Positions 45,526 to 56,720 of a stretch of 64,000 bases of DNA are shown here, one piece after another (within the stretch, counting starts at the first letter, position 1; the number at the start of each line of letters is the position of its first letter). The position numbers and the translations under genes were made by a program. The notes under the pieces were generated by a model. That model did no database searches, had not been told where the DNA came from, and saw only the letters and a program-made list of their open reading frames with translations. The DNA comes from Acanthosoma haemorrhoidale. Lineage: Eukaryota > Arthropoda > Insecta > Hemiptera > Acanthosomatidae. The stretch spans positions 72,209,104 to 72,273,103 of the forward strand of contig OV884014.1 in the NCBI GenBank assembly GCA_930367205.1. The letters are read 5' to 3'.

Positions 45526-46319
45526 TAATCGTACACATAATAAATTATAAAATTAATTTTAATAGTGATAATTAAATTAACACATCAACAAGAAGTATCT
45601 TTAAATAATTATTAAGATGATAATTTAAAACACTCACACACACATATACATATGTATGTAACTTATATATATTATATACAGTATTTTTTATTATACTATG
45701 TACTTTTTAAAAATTATAGTATAAAATTTAAATACATTTCCATATTAAAAATATAAATTATTTTTTTAAGTTTCTGATAAGTCTTCGTGTTCGTCGGCAG
45801 TACGAAATCACGGCTAGGTTTATGCTTATTTGCAAGGATAACACAACTTCCATTCTGTACTTGATCGGAACTGTATTAATGTATGCTTTGAAGGCCGTCT
45901 CGTAATTTTTTGGGAATGGATTCCCGTTTTTCTTCTCAGTTTTTTTCGAGCGCTTCGTCTAAAACACGATATCACATGTTAATGTAATGAACAATGACAC
46001 ATAGGTAGATAGGGCAAAATAAAATACATGACCAAGTCCCCTATAAATAACAAAGAAGTACAGATAACAAATTCACTTCTGGCAAACAAAAAAAGTATAA
46101 CATTATATAAAAATAAAAAAAAATTAAATAAAAGATTGTTTAAGTTTTCTGTGTCAATCAGGCAATTAATTAACCGACATATATAGAACAGACAAAAGAA
46201 AATTAATTGAACAGTGTGAGGAAGTCAGTAAAATACGATACAACCAAAAATGAATTGAAAATATAAAAACAAAGAATAAAAGTATGAAAATACTAAAAAA
46301 CCTTCTAAGCATCAGTCTG
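45526..46319. other. AT-rich spacer
   Basis: A coding-like minus-strand block at about 45935-45770 was not recognised. Otherwise AT-rich without features. Confidence 0.4.
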
Positions 46320-47890
46320 GGTGGTGATGAGGACTAGTATACTACTACCAGAGGATAGAGGAGCAATCAAGGAAAGAACGATCGTGTGCTGTCATTTTGT
46401 GGGGAGGGATATAATGGTCCTATCGGTACGACCCCCATACTCCATACTGCCATAGTCATTGTGAGAGAAAATGAGGGGGTTCACATGGAGTTGACGTGTA
46501 GGCCGAAGGAGCAGTTGGCGAGAGCGATGGAATATTTTAATGGTACTACATATTGACCGTCAGGAAATTCGGGAGATATGTTGGTTGCAGGAGAAGGTTT
46601 GGCTAATGGTCATCGGTGGGTTCTTAACGGGGAAGTGGAAGGTGATGGGACGGTTAGTAACAGTTACAACAGTGACATTGGCACGAAGGAGCATAACTTT
46701 GCAGGTTTGCCCCTCACTGATCTGACTAGCTCTTTCTGAATCTTGGCAAATGGAGCATACAAATCGGAATGTGAAGGATAAATAGATTTGAGTGTCGTCA
46801 GCGTAGAGGTGTTTGGAAACCATGGTAATAGGTTTAGGGAGGTCGTTTATGTAACTACTTTTGAACGATTGAAAAATAACGAGCAAAACCAGCGGGTAGA
46901 GCTATTAGAGAACGTTAATGATTTTAACTTAAATGGTTTGGGTGGTCCACTGATGATACTAGCTAGTGTAGCCGGGTCGGAAAAGATCAAGACTCTTTAA
47001 GCAAATTACAGATTTAAGATCGGACTAGTCTTTTAAGAGGCTTCGAAAGGTTAGAAAAGATGGACTTTGGATGATAGTTTTTTTGTATTTCATCAAGGTT
47101 ATGATTTAGGCATTATTCCCAAAAATTGGGAAAGCTGCATTTTAAAGAGAGAAATTGTGTATAGGAAGAACAGGCAGGAAGAAGACAAAGTTTTGTTAAT
47201 TTAACAGGAATTCTAACAGAAGCAATGGCATTAATGTGTGTTCTCATTACAGAGTTTATACGGTCTGGGACTCGCAAGATATGTAGGATGAGGGAGATGG
47301 TGACTAATTTGAGGAGGCAGATACAAAATATGAGTTTAGTACATCAGGGGAAACTGGGAGAGGGAGCACCATAACCATAGGAGTCTCAGAGGGAAAGCTT
47401 TGGAAGGAGTTGTCATTTGGATTTAGAATCAGGAGCAGAGGAGTGGGCTTCACGACATAACCCTGCCTCCTCATTTCGCCTAGATCAAGTTGGGGAATCC
47501 CCTGAACGCCTGATAATCCGCACAAACCTTGTGTTGCGTCTTCGAGAGTCACGTCTTATTTGCAAATCCATGATATTCTGGATTATCCACTGAACAGGCC
47601 AGCGATGAAAGATTGTAGTTTTAATAGGGGCATGGACACTAAGGATATTTAAGAGGATGGTACGTTCACCATAGAGTCAATTGTAGATCAAGAGTAAAAA
47701 GTGAAACCAGGGCTTTGCGGATCTCAAAATGATAAGAACAATTTCAGTGAATGAAAAAAACAATGATAAGATTGAGAGAAAATAACAGATCCTCTATGTA
47801 GTGCTTGTCGTAGGAATCCGATGGGAGATTGATACTTAGATCACTGGAGATAATAATATTGGAGTAGAGAGGAACGAAATAATATCGGAA
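46320..47890 (-). mobile_element. CR1-like LINE remnant, family F (endonuclease end to RT thumb)
   Basis: On the minus strand this carries, in order, a probable endonuclease end (ISSDLSINLPSDS near 47850), the RT N-terminal region with NYHPKSIFSNLSKPLKRLV (about 47090-47035), SLTFSNSSTRWFCSLFFNRS (about 46930-46870), YINDLPKPITM with HLYADDTQIYLSF (46850-46775), and RQLLLRPTRQLHVNPLIFSH then NDYGSMEYG (46530-46430). Its end shares sequence with the family F 3' end at 33.1 kb. No boundaries or target-site duplication were identified; the right end abuts repeat E at 47895. Confidence 0.8.
46430..47105 (-). pseudogene. CR1-like reverse transcriptase, broken
   Basis: YADD, the catalytic box of the RT palm, is encoded at 46793-46807 within HLYADDTQIYLSF, a form typical of CR1/L2-type LINEs. 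Upstream NYHPKSIFSNLSKPLKRLV corresponds to the YRPISxLSxxxKxxExxV finger motif. The SSGVVQGS block present in the related fragment at 62649-62831 is missing here: the frame jumps from NRSKVVT straight to YINDL, an internal deletion of about 25 codons. Downstream LIFSHNDYGSMEYG is the thumb. Several frameshifts separate these blocks. Confidence 0.8.
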
Positions 47891-47894
47891 TGTT

Positions 47895-48055
47895 TAAATA
47901 TCATGTAAATAATTAACTAACCCGACAGTGCCCAAAACAGTGATGCATACCTACAAGTTATCTAATAGGCACGTCTATGCCGAAACTTAATCGAAGACTA
48001 AGGAAGCTAGTTTAAAACAAATGAACACATTTATTAGTATCAATATGTGTTCATT
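47895..48055 (+). repeat. Repeat E, left half, split by a Jockey insertion
   Basis: Matches 22596-22760 through GTAAATAATTAACTAACCC, GGCACGTCT and AAGCTAGTTTAAAACAAAT. The internal hairpin seen in the other copy is degraded here. The right half of the repeat resumes at 50150. Confidence 0.65.
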
Positions 48056-48369
48056 TGTTTTTCATTTATTGACTACAAAATTATCTCTGTCTTGTTATCT
48101 GTTCTCTCTTTTGTACTCTCTGGCTAGATCTTTATTCACAAGATTTAAAGTTGTTTTTCGAAAAAATATCTTTTTTTTTTCCTCTTAGCTCTCAAATTTT
48201 TAAGATTATGAATAAGGGAAAAATTAAGAAATTTATTTGGGGTGAGCGGATCCTTTTACTAGGAGTACCTGTTTGAAGGTGGAGTGAGGAAATTAAGGAG
48301 TGTGGAAAGTCTCGGTAGAGGTGGAAATGTTGTAGTGCAGTGGTGAGAGTCCACTGAAGGCTGAGCCTA

Positions 48370-49430
48370 GAATATAACCGCCAGAATGCTTTGTAGTCAC
48401 TATGCAAACTACGGAGACGGTCACCCGAAATAGAGCTCCTCCACTGGATCATCAGAGATGTAATCTGGGTAGTAAGTGTGTTTAGCACAGGCCTCAGGTC
48501 TTTCTTTTACGTCCAGAACCACCTGTTTTTGATATTATTACGTTGCCGTATCAGTTGCATGATGTGTTCCGGTGGCTTCCTTAAGGAAGTCGGTACCGGG
48601 GCAAACTTTGGTATGGAGGCATCAGCTACTCGGACTGTGGTCGCCTGCAACTGATAGATGGCGCTGTCAATATCCCATGTAATTCTCAGAGGCGCAATTG
48701 GGGGCAATTGGGCACTAATGAGATGCTTATATTGGACCCAATTGGCCTCTCGGTACTCATATCTTGTAGCTCGTATAGGAAATCGAATATTTCCTTCTAG
48801 CTCGTAAAGAATAGGCCGATGATCCGAAGATTCAAAGTCGAGTGCCGAGCAGCCGGTGAATGATGAGGTTGTTGGGTTAGAAATAAGTCCGGTGTGGAGG
48901 TTCTATCTGGATCTCCATATTGTCTAAATGTCGGTAAGCCGTGGTGGATCACTGTGAACGGTGTATTGATAATATGTCTGCCGAGGGTGTTAGCTTTTGT
49001 TCTACTCCACCAGCTGTGATTGGCATTGAGGTCTCCAATAATGACGTTCCTTTTGTCTTTGCTGATCTGGGTGATTAGGAGCCTGGCTGTCGTCAGATTT
49101 GTTCTTGGCCTTCTGTGAATCCCAGTTACAACGATATTGCTACTCAATCGGAGTTGGAGGGTGACTACGTAGTGGTTGCCAACAGGCGGCACCACTGGGT
49201 CTAATCGTTTGCATAGCACTCCCTGCCTGACTAGCCACACCCCCTGAGATTGTTTCCGTGTCCTGCCGGTAGGTGGAGTAGTCTTAAAAACGACAGTAGC
49301 AGTCCTTCTTCAGTCTGGTGTCTGTTAGAACTGCTACATCCGGGTTATGGCAACGTAAGATAGCCTCGACATCGCCTTGTTTGGGCCTAAGGCCGCAAAC
49401 GTTACAATTGAGAATATTGTGCCCAATCAT
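48370..49430 (-). pseudogene. Jockey ORF2: apurinic-type endonuclease domain and linker, broken
   Basis: The frame starts NILNCNVCGLRPKQGDVEAI and PDVAVLTDTRLKK, the N-terminal EEP-nuclease block (the usual ETWL-type glutamate is replaced by D). A single-base shift near 49300 leads to QGVWLVRQGVL, then VIIGDLNANHSWWS (about 49047-49009), the GDFNAHHxxW catalytic block, and TSTPDLFLT. Another shift gives SSDHRPILYELEG (about 48825-48790), carrying the SDHxP catalytic His. A linker (SAQLPPIAPLRITWDIDSAI and following, to about 48370) precedes the deleted RT. This nuclease nicks target DNA to prime reverse transcription. Confidence 0.85.
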
Positions 49431-50145
49431 GGAGTTGCTGTTCTTTCGAGTCTAGCCAGAACTCTTTCAATGAGACCGGTCAGCTGTGACGTCAGCTGGT
49501 TCATGGATGCGATCATGGCGCCTAACATGTTGAACATGGCGTCCATTTTTGAATTGAGTGGAGCCGAGGGCGCTAGAAACCCTTCCGTTATTAGGTGCTG
49601 CCCAGAGGTCACCTGAGAATATGAAGCCGTTTGTCTTGGAGGTGTGGGTGCCGGAGCGTATCTAGCGTCCCTAGGTGATGCAATTGTTTTGTGCTGGGCC
49701 TGGCGTCTAACCTCCATTGCCTGCGTCAGTTAGTCTGTAGGGGCATTGTTGAAAGGAAGCAGCATGGCCCTCCCCACAGTTAGCACAGCGTAGGGGCACC
49801 GCCTACACCTCACGCATTTTGGGGATTTAAAACAATATCGCCTAGTATGGCCATATTCTTGGCAATTTAGGCACATGGGGATGCCTCGTTTCTCGTTATA
49901 TGTGCTTACTCAGAAGAACACATTGTTTACATGGCGGATTTGTTTAAGTTTGTCTGCAGTAAGTGTGGCGTCCCCTATTATGAGAACTGGCTCAATTTCA
50001 GTTTTGGGGCCATTGTGGTCACTTTTTCTCAGTCTGTAGACAGATATTACACCCCCTGCAGGAATGATGTGGTTTTGTATTCCTTCGATGGGATGAGTTA
50101 AATCGAATCCGTGTAATAGAAACTTTTTATTCGGTTTTGTTCCCC
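49427..50145 (-). pseudogene. Jockey ORF1 (gag-like) with CCHC zinc knuckles, broken
   Basis: The minus strand reads KPNKKFLLHGFDLTHPIEGI, then VISVYRLRK, VLIIGDATLTADKLKQIRHV, an RNA-recognition-like region of Jockey gag proteins. After a stop near 49918 comes IPMCLNCQEYGHTRRYCF, a C-x2-C-x4-H-x4-C knuckle, KCVRC, and after a shift CANCGEGHAASFQQC (49791-49748), the second knuckle in the NCxxxHxAxxxxC form typical of Jockey. A Pro/Gln-rich C-terminal part (49717-49427) is open for 96 codons. The protein would coat element RNA in a cytoplasmic particle. Confidence 0.85.
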
Positions 50146-50149
50146 TCGG

Positions 50150-50345
50150 GAGGTAGGATGATATGACCCTTTAATGGGATGTGAACGTCCATAATTAGAA
50201 GTGAGTGGTTTTTGATAGTATAACCTTTCAGTTCTAATAAGAACACACAAAAGCATTAATGAATAAAACAAAACAAGGTACGTTTCGAAAAAAACTCCCC
50301 ATCCAGACTCAACACTGTTGTTTATTTATATGTAAAAATAAAAGA
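50150..50345 (+). repeat. Repeat E, right half
   Basis: Matches 22836-22990: ATGAT, CCTTT-ATGG, TAATTAGAAGTGAG-like sequence, TAACCTTTCAGTTCT, AATGAATAAA and AAAAAACTC in the same order. Together with 47895-48055 it shows that one repeat E copy was interrupted by the Jockey element. Confidence 0.65.
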
Positions 50346-51600
<1,255 letters not shown>

Positions 51601-51639
51601 GGAAATGCCTTCCCGTTCTCTTGTATTGTCGGTTGCCTC

Positions 51640-51960
51640 CCACTAATTATGGCAAACATCTGGTGGAGTTAATTTCATCGAGGGGGGTTGTAATCCCTCA
51701 TACCCCCAAACACTCCCTACCAGCCACTACTAGAGCGTAATTATTAATTCAGCCTCAATTCATGACAATTAATTCGGAAGGGTGGAGTACGATGTATGCG
51801 ACATTGGGCCTAATGGGAGTATATTTTCATCGGGCCCCTAGCTAATGCTTCCATAATTATTTTAACCGAGTGGAGTAATTAATTGATAAATAAGCATCAT
51901 ACGTTAACAATTATCGTATTTTGTGCAGTTAAATATTAATTATCTACCTGAAATACGGTA
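51640..51960. promoter_or_regulatory. Candidate enhancer: cluster of homeodomain-type TAATTA sites
   Basis: Five exact TAATTA words occur near 51643, 51738, 51853, 51876 and 51947, several overlapping further TTAATT cores, together with a CATCTG E-box at about 51658 and a TGATAAATAA word at about 51883. The sequence between sites is GC-balanced and non-repetitive, so the motif density is not explained by simple AT richness. No frame or TE similarity was seen. The regulatory role is inferred. Confidence 0.4.
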
Positions 51961-52690
51961 ATGTCGTTGTGTTGGGTTTGTCTGTTCGGATGACTCATGT
52001 GCATGTGTGGAAGATGATTTTTCTATACTCGGAGATTTAAAATTCAGTTTCTGTTTGATTCATTTTTAAAACAGATTAGTGGGTGATGAGTAGTTCTCAA
52101 CTTTCTTCTTTACAGAATATATATCTTTTCTTTGTGGAACACAAATCATTCAATGAGGCAAAAAAGAGATAAGCTACACACGATAGATATGGCTAAAAAA
52201 TCATGCATAGAGTCATTAAAGGTTAGTTCAGGAAAGAAGGGCTGAAGGAATAAAGTAATAAGCACAGTTTTTTTTTTTTTATAAAAATTTACTCACAGAA
52301 GAAGTATTTAAAATTTAAGAAGCAATGAAAATGTATTCAAAGAGATAAGAAAATTATAGATATGAAATAATGTACAAGGAAATACGAGTATACTATATAC
52401 AAACGGTAAAATCATATATAGGTAGACCTGTGCAAAGCAAAGGATCTAAGGGCCAAGGGAGAGAGATACAGGCGACGCCTGACAAGTGGGGCTGGGGTGC
52501 CTCCTCTGGTTGGTTTAATGAGTCTGGGTTCAGTTCTTGTCCTTGTACTATCATAGACTTGCAGCGATGGAAAATTTGGTTTAAATATACAACGACGTTG
52601 ATGATCTGATCGTTTTGCGTCGAAATAAATGCTAAAAACAAACAAAACCAACAACCACCCATATGTCTGTTCTCAATTGATCCTCAACAT
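51961..52690. other. Non-coding spacer
   Basis: Mixed segment at 52430-52570 with overlapping frames on both strands but no motif; otherwise AT-rich. Confidence 0.4.
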
Positions 52691-52699
52691 ATTATGCCT

Positions 52700-53300
52700 T
52701 TGAACAATTTCTATTATTATTTTCTCTACGGCCTCCCAAGTCTGGGAGTGGATCTATTCTTAAGATGGGCCCTTACAAAGCAGTAAGAGCTGCGGTTCTT
52801 AGCTATGTTCCGGAACTTTTCCAGTAAACAGGCGGATCAATCAGGACAGATATTGGAAACGATAAAGGCGCGCGGTTCTGAAGAGGGTTTATCAACGGCA
52901 TAATCTGTTAGCGGCGGATGGGGGGGGGGGGGGTGCGATAATTTCGTTGCTTGCACAGCTGACACATACCCGAAGAGAAAATGGCCGACATGAAATATCT
53001 GCTGGGTAGCAATTACCCGCTATCAAGATGTCGGCAGAGGCGCAGTATTTACTCTATTGGTTAGATTGTATCCCGCTAAAAGCTATTGGGGCCTCATTGT
53101 TTCCTTGCCGCTATCTCGGGACTTTTCTCTGCCCTTTTACGAGAGTCCCATGTCCTCCCGGTCGTAAATCTGTCGGCGGCTAAGTCTCTTCCAGCCAGCT
53201 TACATCAGATATCTTATTGCCGATAGTTCTGCAACTTTGCCAATCCACCGTTTAGATTTTCATCAGTGGAGAATATCTATACCGAGATATCGGGGCTGAA
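52700..53300. other. Long GC-balanced non-coding island
   Basis: About 600 bases of high-complexity sequence with a G14 run at 52920-52933 and no open frame of note. It is the longest such island in the window and free of TE similarity. It is a candidate conserved non-coding element by composition only. Confidence 0.35.
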
Positions 53301-54700
53301 CCTTGAAAGTGAATAAACATATCAACATTTATATAGAGACTAGTAATGACCCAAAAAGTTTATCCTGCATCCGTTCCCTCAGTGACCTCGATAATTTAAA
53401 TAATCTGCTTAGAGATTATGCTAAAATAATTCAATATAAATACACATTCACATTAATTCCTGCTCGTATTAATGTTTTTTTTTTAATTTTGAACGTAGGC
53501 TTAAGTTAGTTTTGAAAATGCTTTAAATTACATACTATTTAATTTATATCTGAACAGTGTTTTGTTATAGAACTCATGATTTTCTTTTCGAATCAGCGTC
53601 AAGATTTTTTTAATTTTTTCCAATTCGGATTTAACTCTCCAAATTAGCTATGCTGTGACCCACAGTGCATCCAGCGAAATTCTGTTAGTTGAATTAGATA
53701 TTGGCACGAGAAGCAGTAATAATCAGACCAAAATACAGCTAGGAATCGTAGAATTCATACATAGGGGAGTTTAATACTCGAACTATCTATGAAAGCCCGC
53801 ATAAAAATACTCTTTCATAGAAAATATTGGGAAATGAAGTAGTTCATATTTCAAATAGGAATGAAACAATCTTATTTCGTCTATTGGGCAGTCTTCCCGT
53901 CTAATAGCAATCGTAAAAGATATTCAACCAATGGAAATTTAAACAAGCGAATCTCTTTGATTTTAGTGGGAGTGTTGTCTGTTGCGTGATTGTTGCGGTT
54001 ATCGCTTAGGGCAATGATTTTCAGCAAATTAATTTCGTCATGTTGTCTGCATTACGTCATGATTGATTAGACATCTTCCATCCTCAATAACATGTCTGCC
54101 AATGAAGTATCAAGCATCTTGTTTTCACAAACTGGAACCGTTACCCGGAAACCGTCCACTATTAATTTAACTATGAACTTCCAATTTGGTTCTCTGTGGC
54201 TTTTAAGCATTTTCTTTTTAATCAATGCTTAGAATCTATTTGGTATTTCTAGTTTTTTTTCCCCGGGAATAAAAAACTTCGGCTGGATCAAATATCATTT
54301 ATGATTGTATATTACTGTGATGATCCATGTTGAAACGTAGAACAGCTTTAGCTCTTTAGCAATAGTAAAGAAGCAAATTAGTTCAGACAGCAGAGTTTCC
54401 GTAAAACAGTACTTTCTCCAGGGAAGAAGAAGAGAGGGAAAACCAAGCCGTGTTTGAAGAGACGACCATTAGCGCAGACTGTTGATGGAGTGGAATTACT
54501 ACATTAGGACCACTTAGACCCCGACGCACATGCTGTACCCCCAACCAAACTACTTACCCCTTCTCACCTCTACCCCCCCCCCCCCCACCACATCTCACAT
54601 TTGAATATGCGCTTCTGAGTCTTTGTGAATTGTGGTCTGTTTTCAGCTAATTATACTGTGTTGTTAATGTTTAAATATTTCCATTCTTACCTTCGTCAGT
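53301..54700. other. Non-coding stretch; C14 run at 54573-54586
   Basis: AT-rich to about 54400, then a short mixed segment with a cytosine run. No coding motif or repeat match. Confidence 0.4.
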
Positions 54701-55271
54701 TAATTTAAATATTACTCTTTATACTCTTTATTGGGCTATAATTACAATCTGCCTTTTATAAGGCATTCAGTAATTGCGATAAACGCTCTCATTCATACCA
54801 TATTTACAATTCATCATTCACTCACTCATTCATACAATATTTACAGACAGCCCAGAGACCTCCCAAATCCACATGCGAAGAGAAAGCGGAGTCTTGGGAA
54901 GTTCCCCACGCTCCTCCGTCGGCCGCGTCACCGGATACTAGCCAGTGGAAGCTGACCAAGAGCGCGAGAGCCACAGACGCTCAGGACATGATTGGAGTAA
55001 CTGGTCATTGCCAGGACCCCCGCTGTCACGCGTTTATAGCAGGTCACGAGGCCACTGCCGTTTCAGTCTCCGAGGAGAATTATAGGGATGAGTGGCGCAG
55101 TGCAATGACTGTGCTACAGGATTAGGGTGGTTGGAAAGGCTACTGTGGAATTTCATAAACTTAGAAGGGATGAGTTCAAGAATGTAGGGTATATTAAGGT
55201 CGTTATGAAGGGTTTGGTTGCTGACATAATAAGGGGCATTTACTATTGTTCTCAGGACTAATTTAAATATT
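54701..55271 (-). mobile_element. Family A LINE insertion with perfect 13-bp TSD
   Basis: TAATTTAAATATT flanks the element at 54701-54713 and 55259-55271. The 545-bp insertion (54714-55258, minus strand) comprises the last 75 codons of the RT, a GC-rich 3' UTR with the duplicated GTATGAATGAG subrepeat, the GCCTTATAAAAGGC-type hairpin and a tail ending AATAAAGAGTATAAAGAGT without poly(A). It is about as similar to the copy at 3.2-4.2 kb as two young copies of one family would be. Confidence 0.92.
55033..55258 (-). pseudogene. Family A reverse transcriptase C-terminus (intact frame, 5'-truncated)
   Basis: The uninterrupted frame reads VLRTIVNAPYYVSNQTLHND, LNIPYILELIPSKFMKFHSS, LSNHPNPVAQSLHCATHPYN and ends RRLKRQWPRDLL at a stop at about 55033. 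The LRTIVNAPYYVxNxxLHxDLxIP block is the Jockey-type RT end domain. Compared with the copy at 3.2-4.2 kb it differs by scattered substitutions. With no start and no catalytic palm it cannot act alone. Confidence 0.85.
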
Positions 55272-55955
55272 GATTAAACAAGTTTATCTAATTTATTTTC
55301 TTATTTAAAAATTAAATCAATTTATACAAAAGCCAAAACTTAAATAGCTTCGGTGCTAGCTGGGACTTGAGAAAACTTAAAAGTTAGTGGACGGGTTGAA
55401 TTTGTCTTGTTTTCTCTTCTTGGGAAAATTTTGAGACGTGCAATACAACGGAAAAAAGAAAGACATGCGTTGTCCACCGGATATATGGACAGTATCATTA
55501 AAATCCCCCATAAAATTCGACTATCAAATCTTATGGTTATTTTTCTCTTTTAATGTGGTGAGCGTCCTTTTTTTCCATTAAAGGATTTTTAATAGTGGCG
55601 ATAACAATTTTGGTGATTTCGTTAATGATATTCACAATAAAGGTTATTTATTCAATTTTGAAAAGGGATATTGAAATAAGAACGATTCAGTTGATGATTA
55701 TAAATTAATAAAGATATACCCTAATCTAGTACTGTTCATAATCTATTTGTCTTTGTTAACTAACGAATGTGATCTTGACAACAATAGTGCCTCATTTAAT
55801 AAAGACATCAATAAATGGTTTACAACTGTTTAACGAGCATTTAAAATGCTCATCGTGAGGCAAGGTAAGAAGAGACAATCCACTAAATCGGGTTGTGTCG
55901 AGGAGGAATGTATTTGAACACATCCTATGGTTTAATGTATATGTGTATATTTATT
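55272..55955. other. AT-rich spacer
   Basis: No feature recognised; it may include decayed upstream parts of the RT remnant that follows. Confidence 0.4.
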
Positions 55956-55959
55956 TATT

Positions 55960-56720
55960 ATAATAATGTATGCTGGCCTGCTACAGGGACTGGTTTATCT
56001 CACCGCATTTATTCAATGTCTATATTGATAAATTTTACTCTATAGGCCTAGTCGCTTTTCTATGTTTTCCGACGATATAGCAATAATGCCTTCTTCATAG
56101 TGATGCAACACACTCCCTCGAAGACTCTATAATCATAGCAAATATGTTCTTTCACCGATAGATATTAAAAATATTTAAAAGATCAGAAGTAATTCGATTC
56201 ACTATACGCAGTTCCAAATTAATTTAAGAAATTCCGAACTTTATTCCTCCGTCTGTTACGTACGTAGCCCTAATTTTTGATAAATTATCAACTTTTACAC
56301 GTTACATAAATTATATTCGAGCAAAATTCAATGCTGCTATTTTATTTCTGTTCTCAATCATTCGCAAAACATCTTAACTGCCGATAAAATATAAAGCAAT
56401 AATTTTTAAAATGATTGTTAGATTAGCCTATGGGTTGCTAATCTTAGACATGGCCTGCACTAGTCTAGTAATTTCCTTAAACTGGAGACAATACAAAATA
56501 ATAAAAAATTCATCTTGATATCCTGCCATCTCCCGACTAGATAATACCACTGACTTTAACTTTATTTGTAACATGTTAAAAGGTAGCCCTCAAAGATTTC
56601 TTAAAAATTGTATATGTACTATAAATAATTTAGTCAAAATTTTCTCACATAATGTATCAAACTGGAGAAAAAGTACATTAAGACATTCATTTTATCCTTG
56701 ACCTCTAGAAGTTCTTTTAG
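55960..56720 (+). pseudogene. Highly decayed Jockey-type reverse transcriptase
   Basis: Plus-strand frames give AGLLQGTGLS (about 55970), corresponding to AGVPQGSxLSP; FSDDIAIM (about 56064-56088), the YADD active-site box with S for A; LRNSELYSSVC (about 56225); STFTRYINYIRAKFNAAILF (about 56290-56350), corresponding to LTWxxHIxxxRxKAxxAL; and LPIKYKAIIFKMIVRLAYG (about 56375-56440), the thumb. At least six frame breaks show great age. A possible 3' end lies at about 56860 (AAAATAAAGCACTG). It belongs to a family different from A-D. Confidence 0.7.

Larger units (their letters stand above)
48175..50150 (-). mobile_element. Jockey-type LINE, family B, longest copy (gag and endonuclease, RT deleted)
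   Basis: Minus-strand order: ORF1 with zinc knuckles (50140-49427), ORF2 endonuclease (49425-48800), linker toward the RT (48790-48370), then a direct jump to the family B 3' UTR (48350-48200; GAGAGCTAAGAGG) and an A-rich tail at 48172-48182. The RT domain is missing, so an internal deletion of 2 kb or more must have occurred. The element splits repeat E: the left half ends near 48055 and the right half resumes at about 50150. Stops and frameshifts are present in all parts. Confidence 0.85.
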
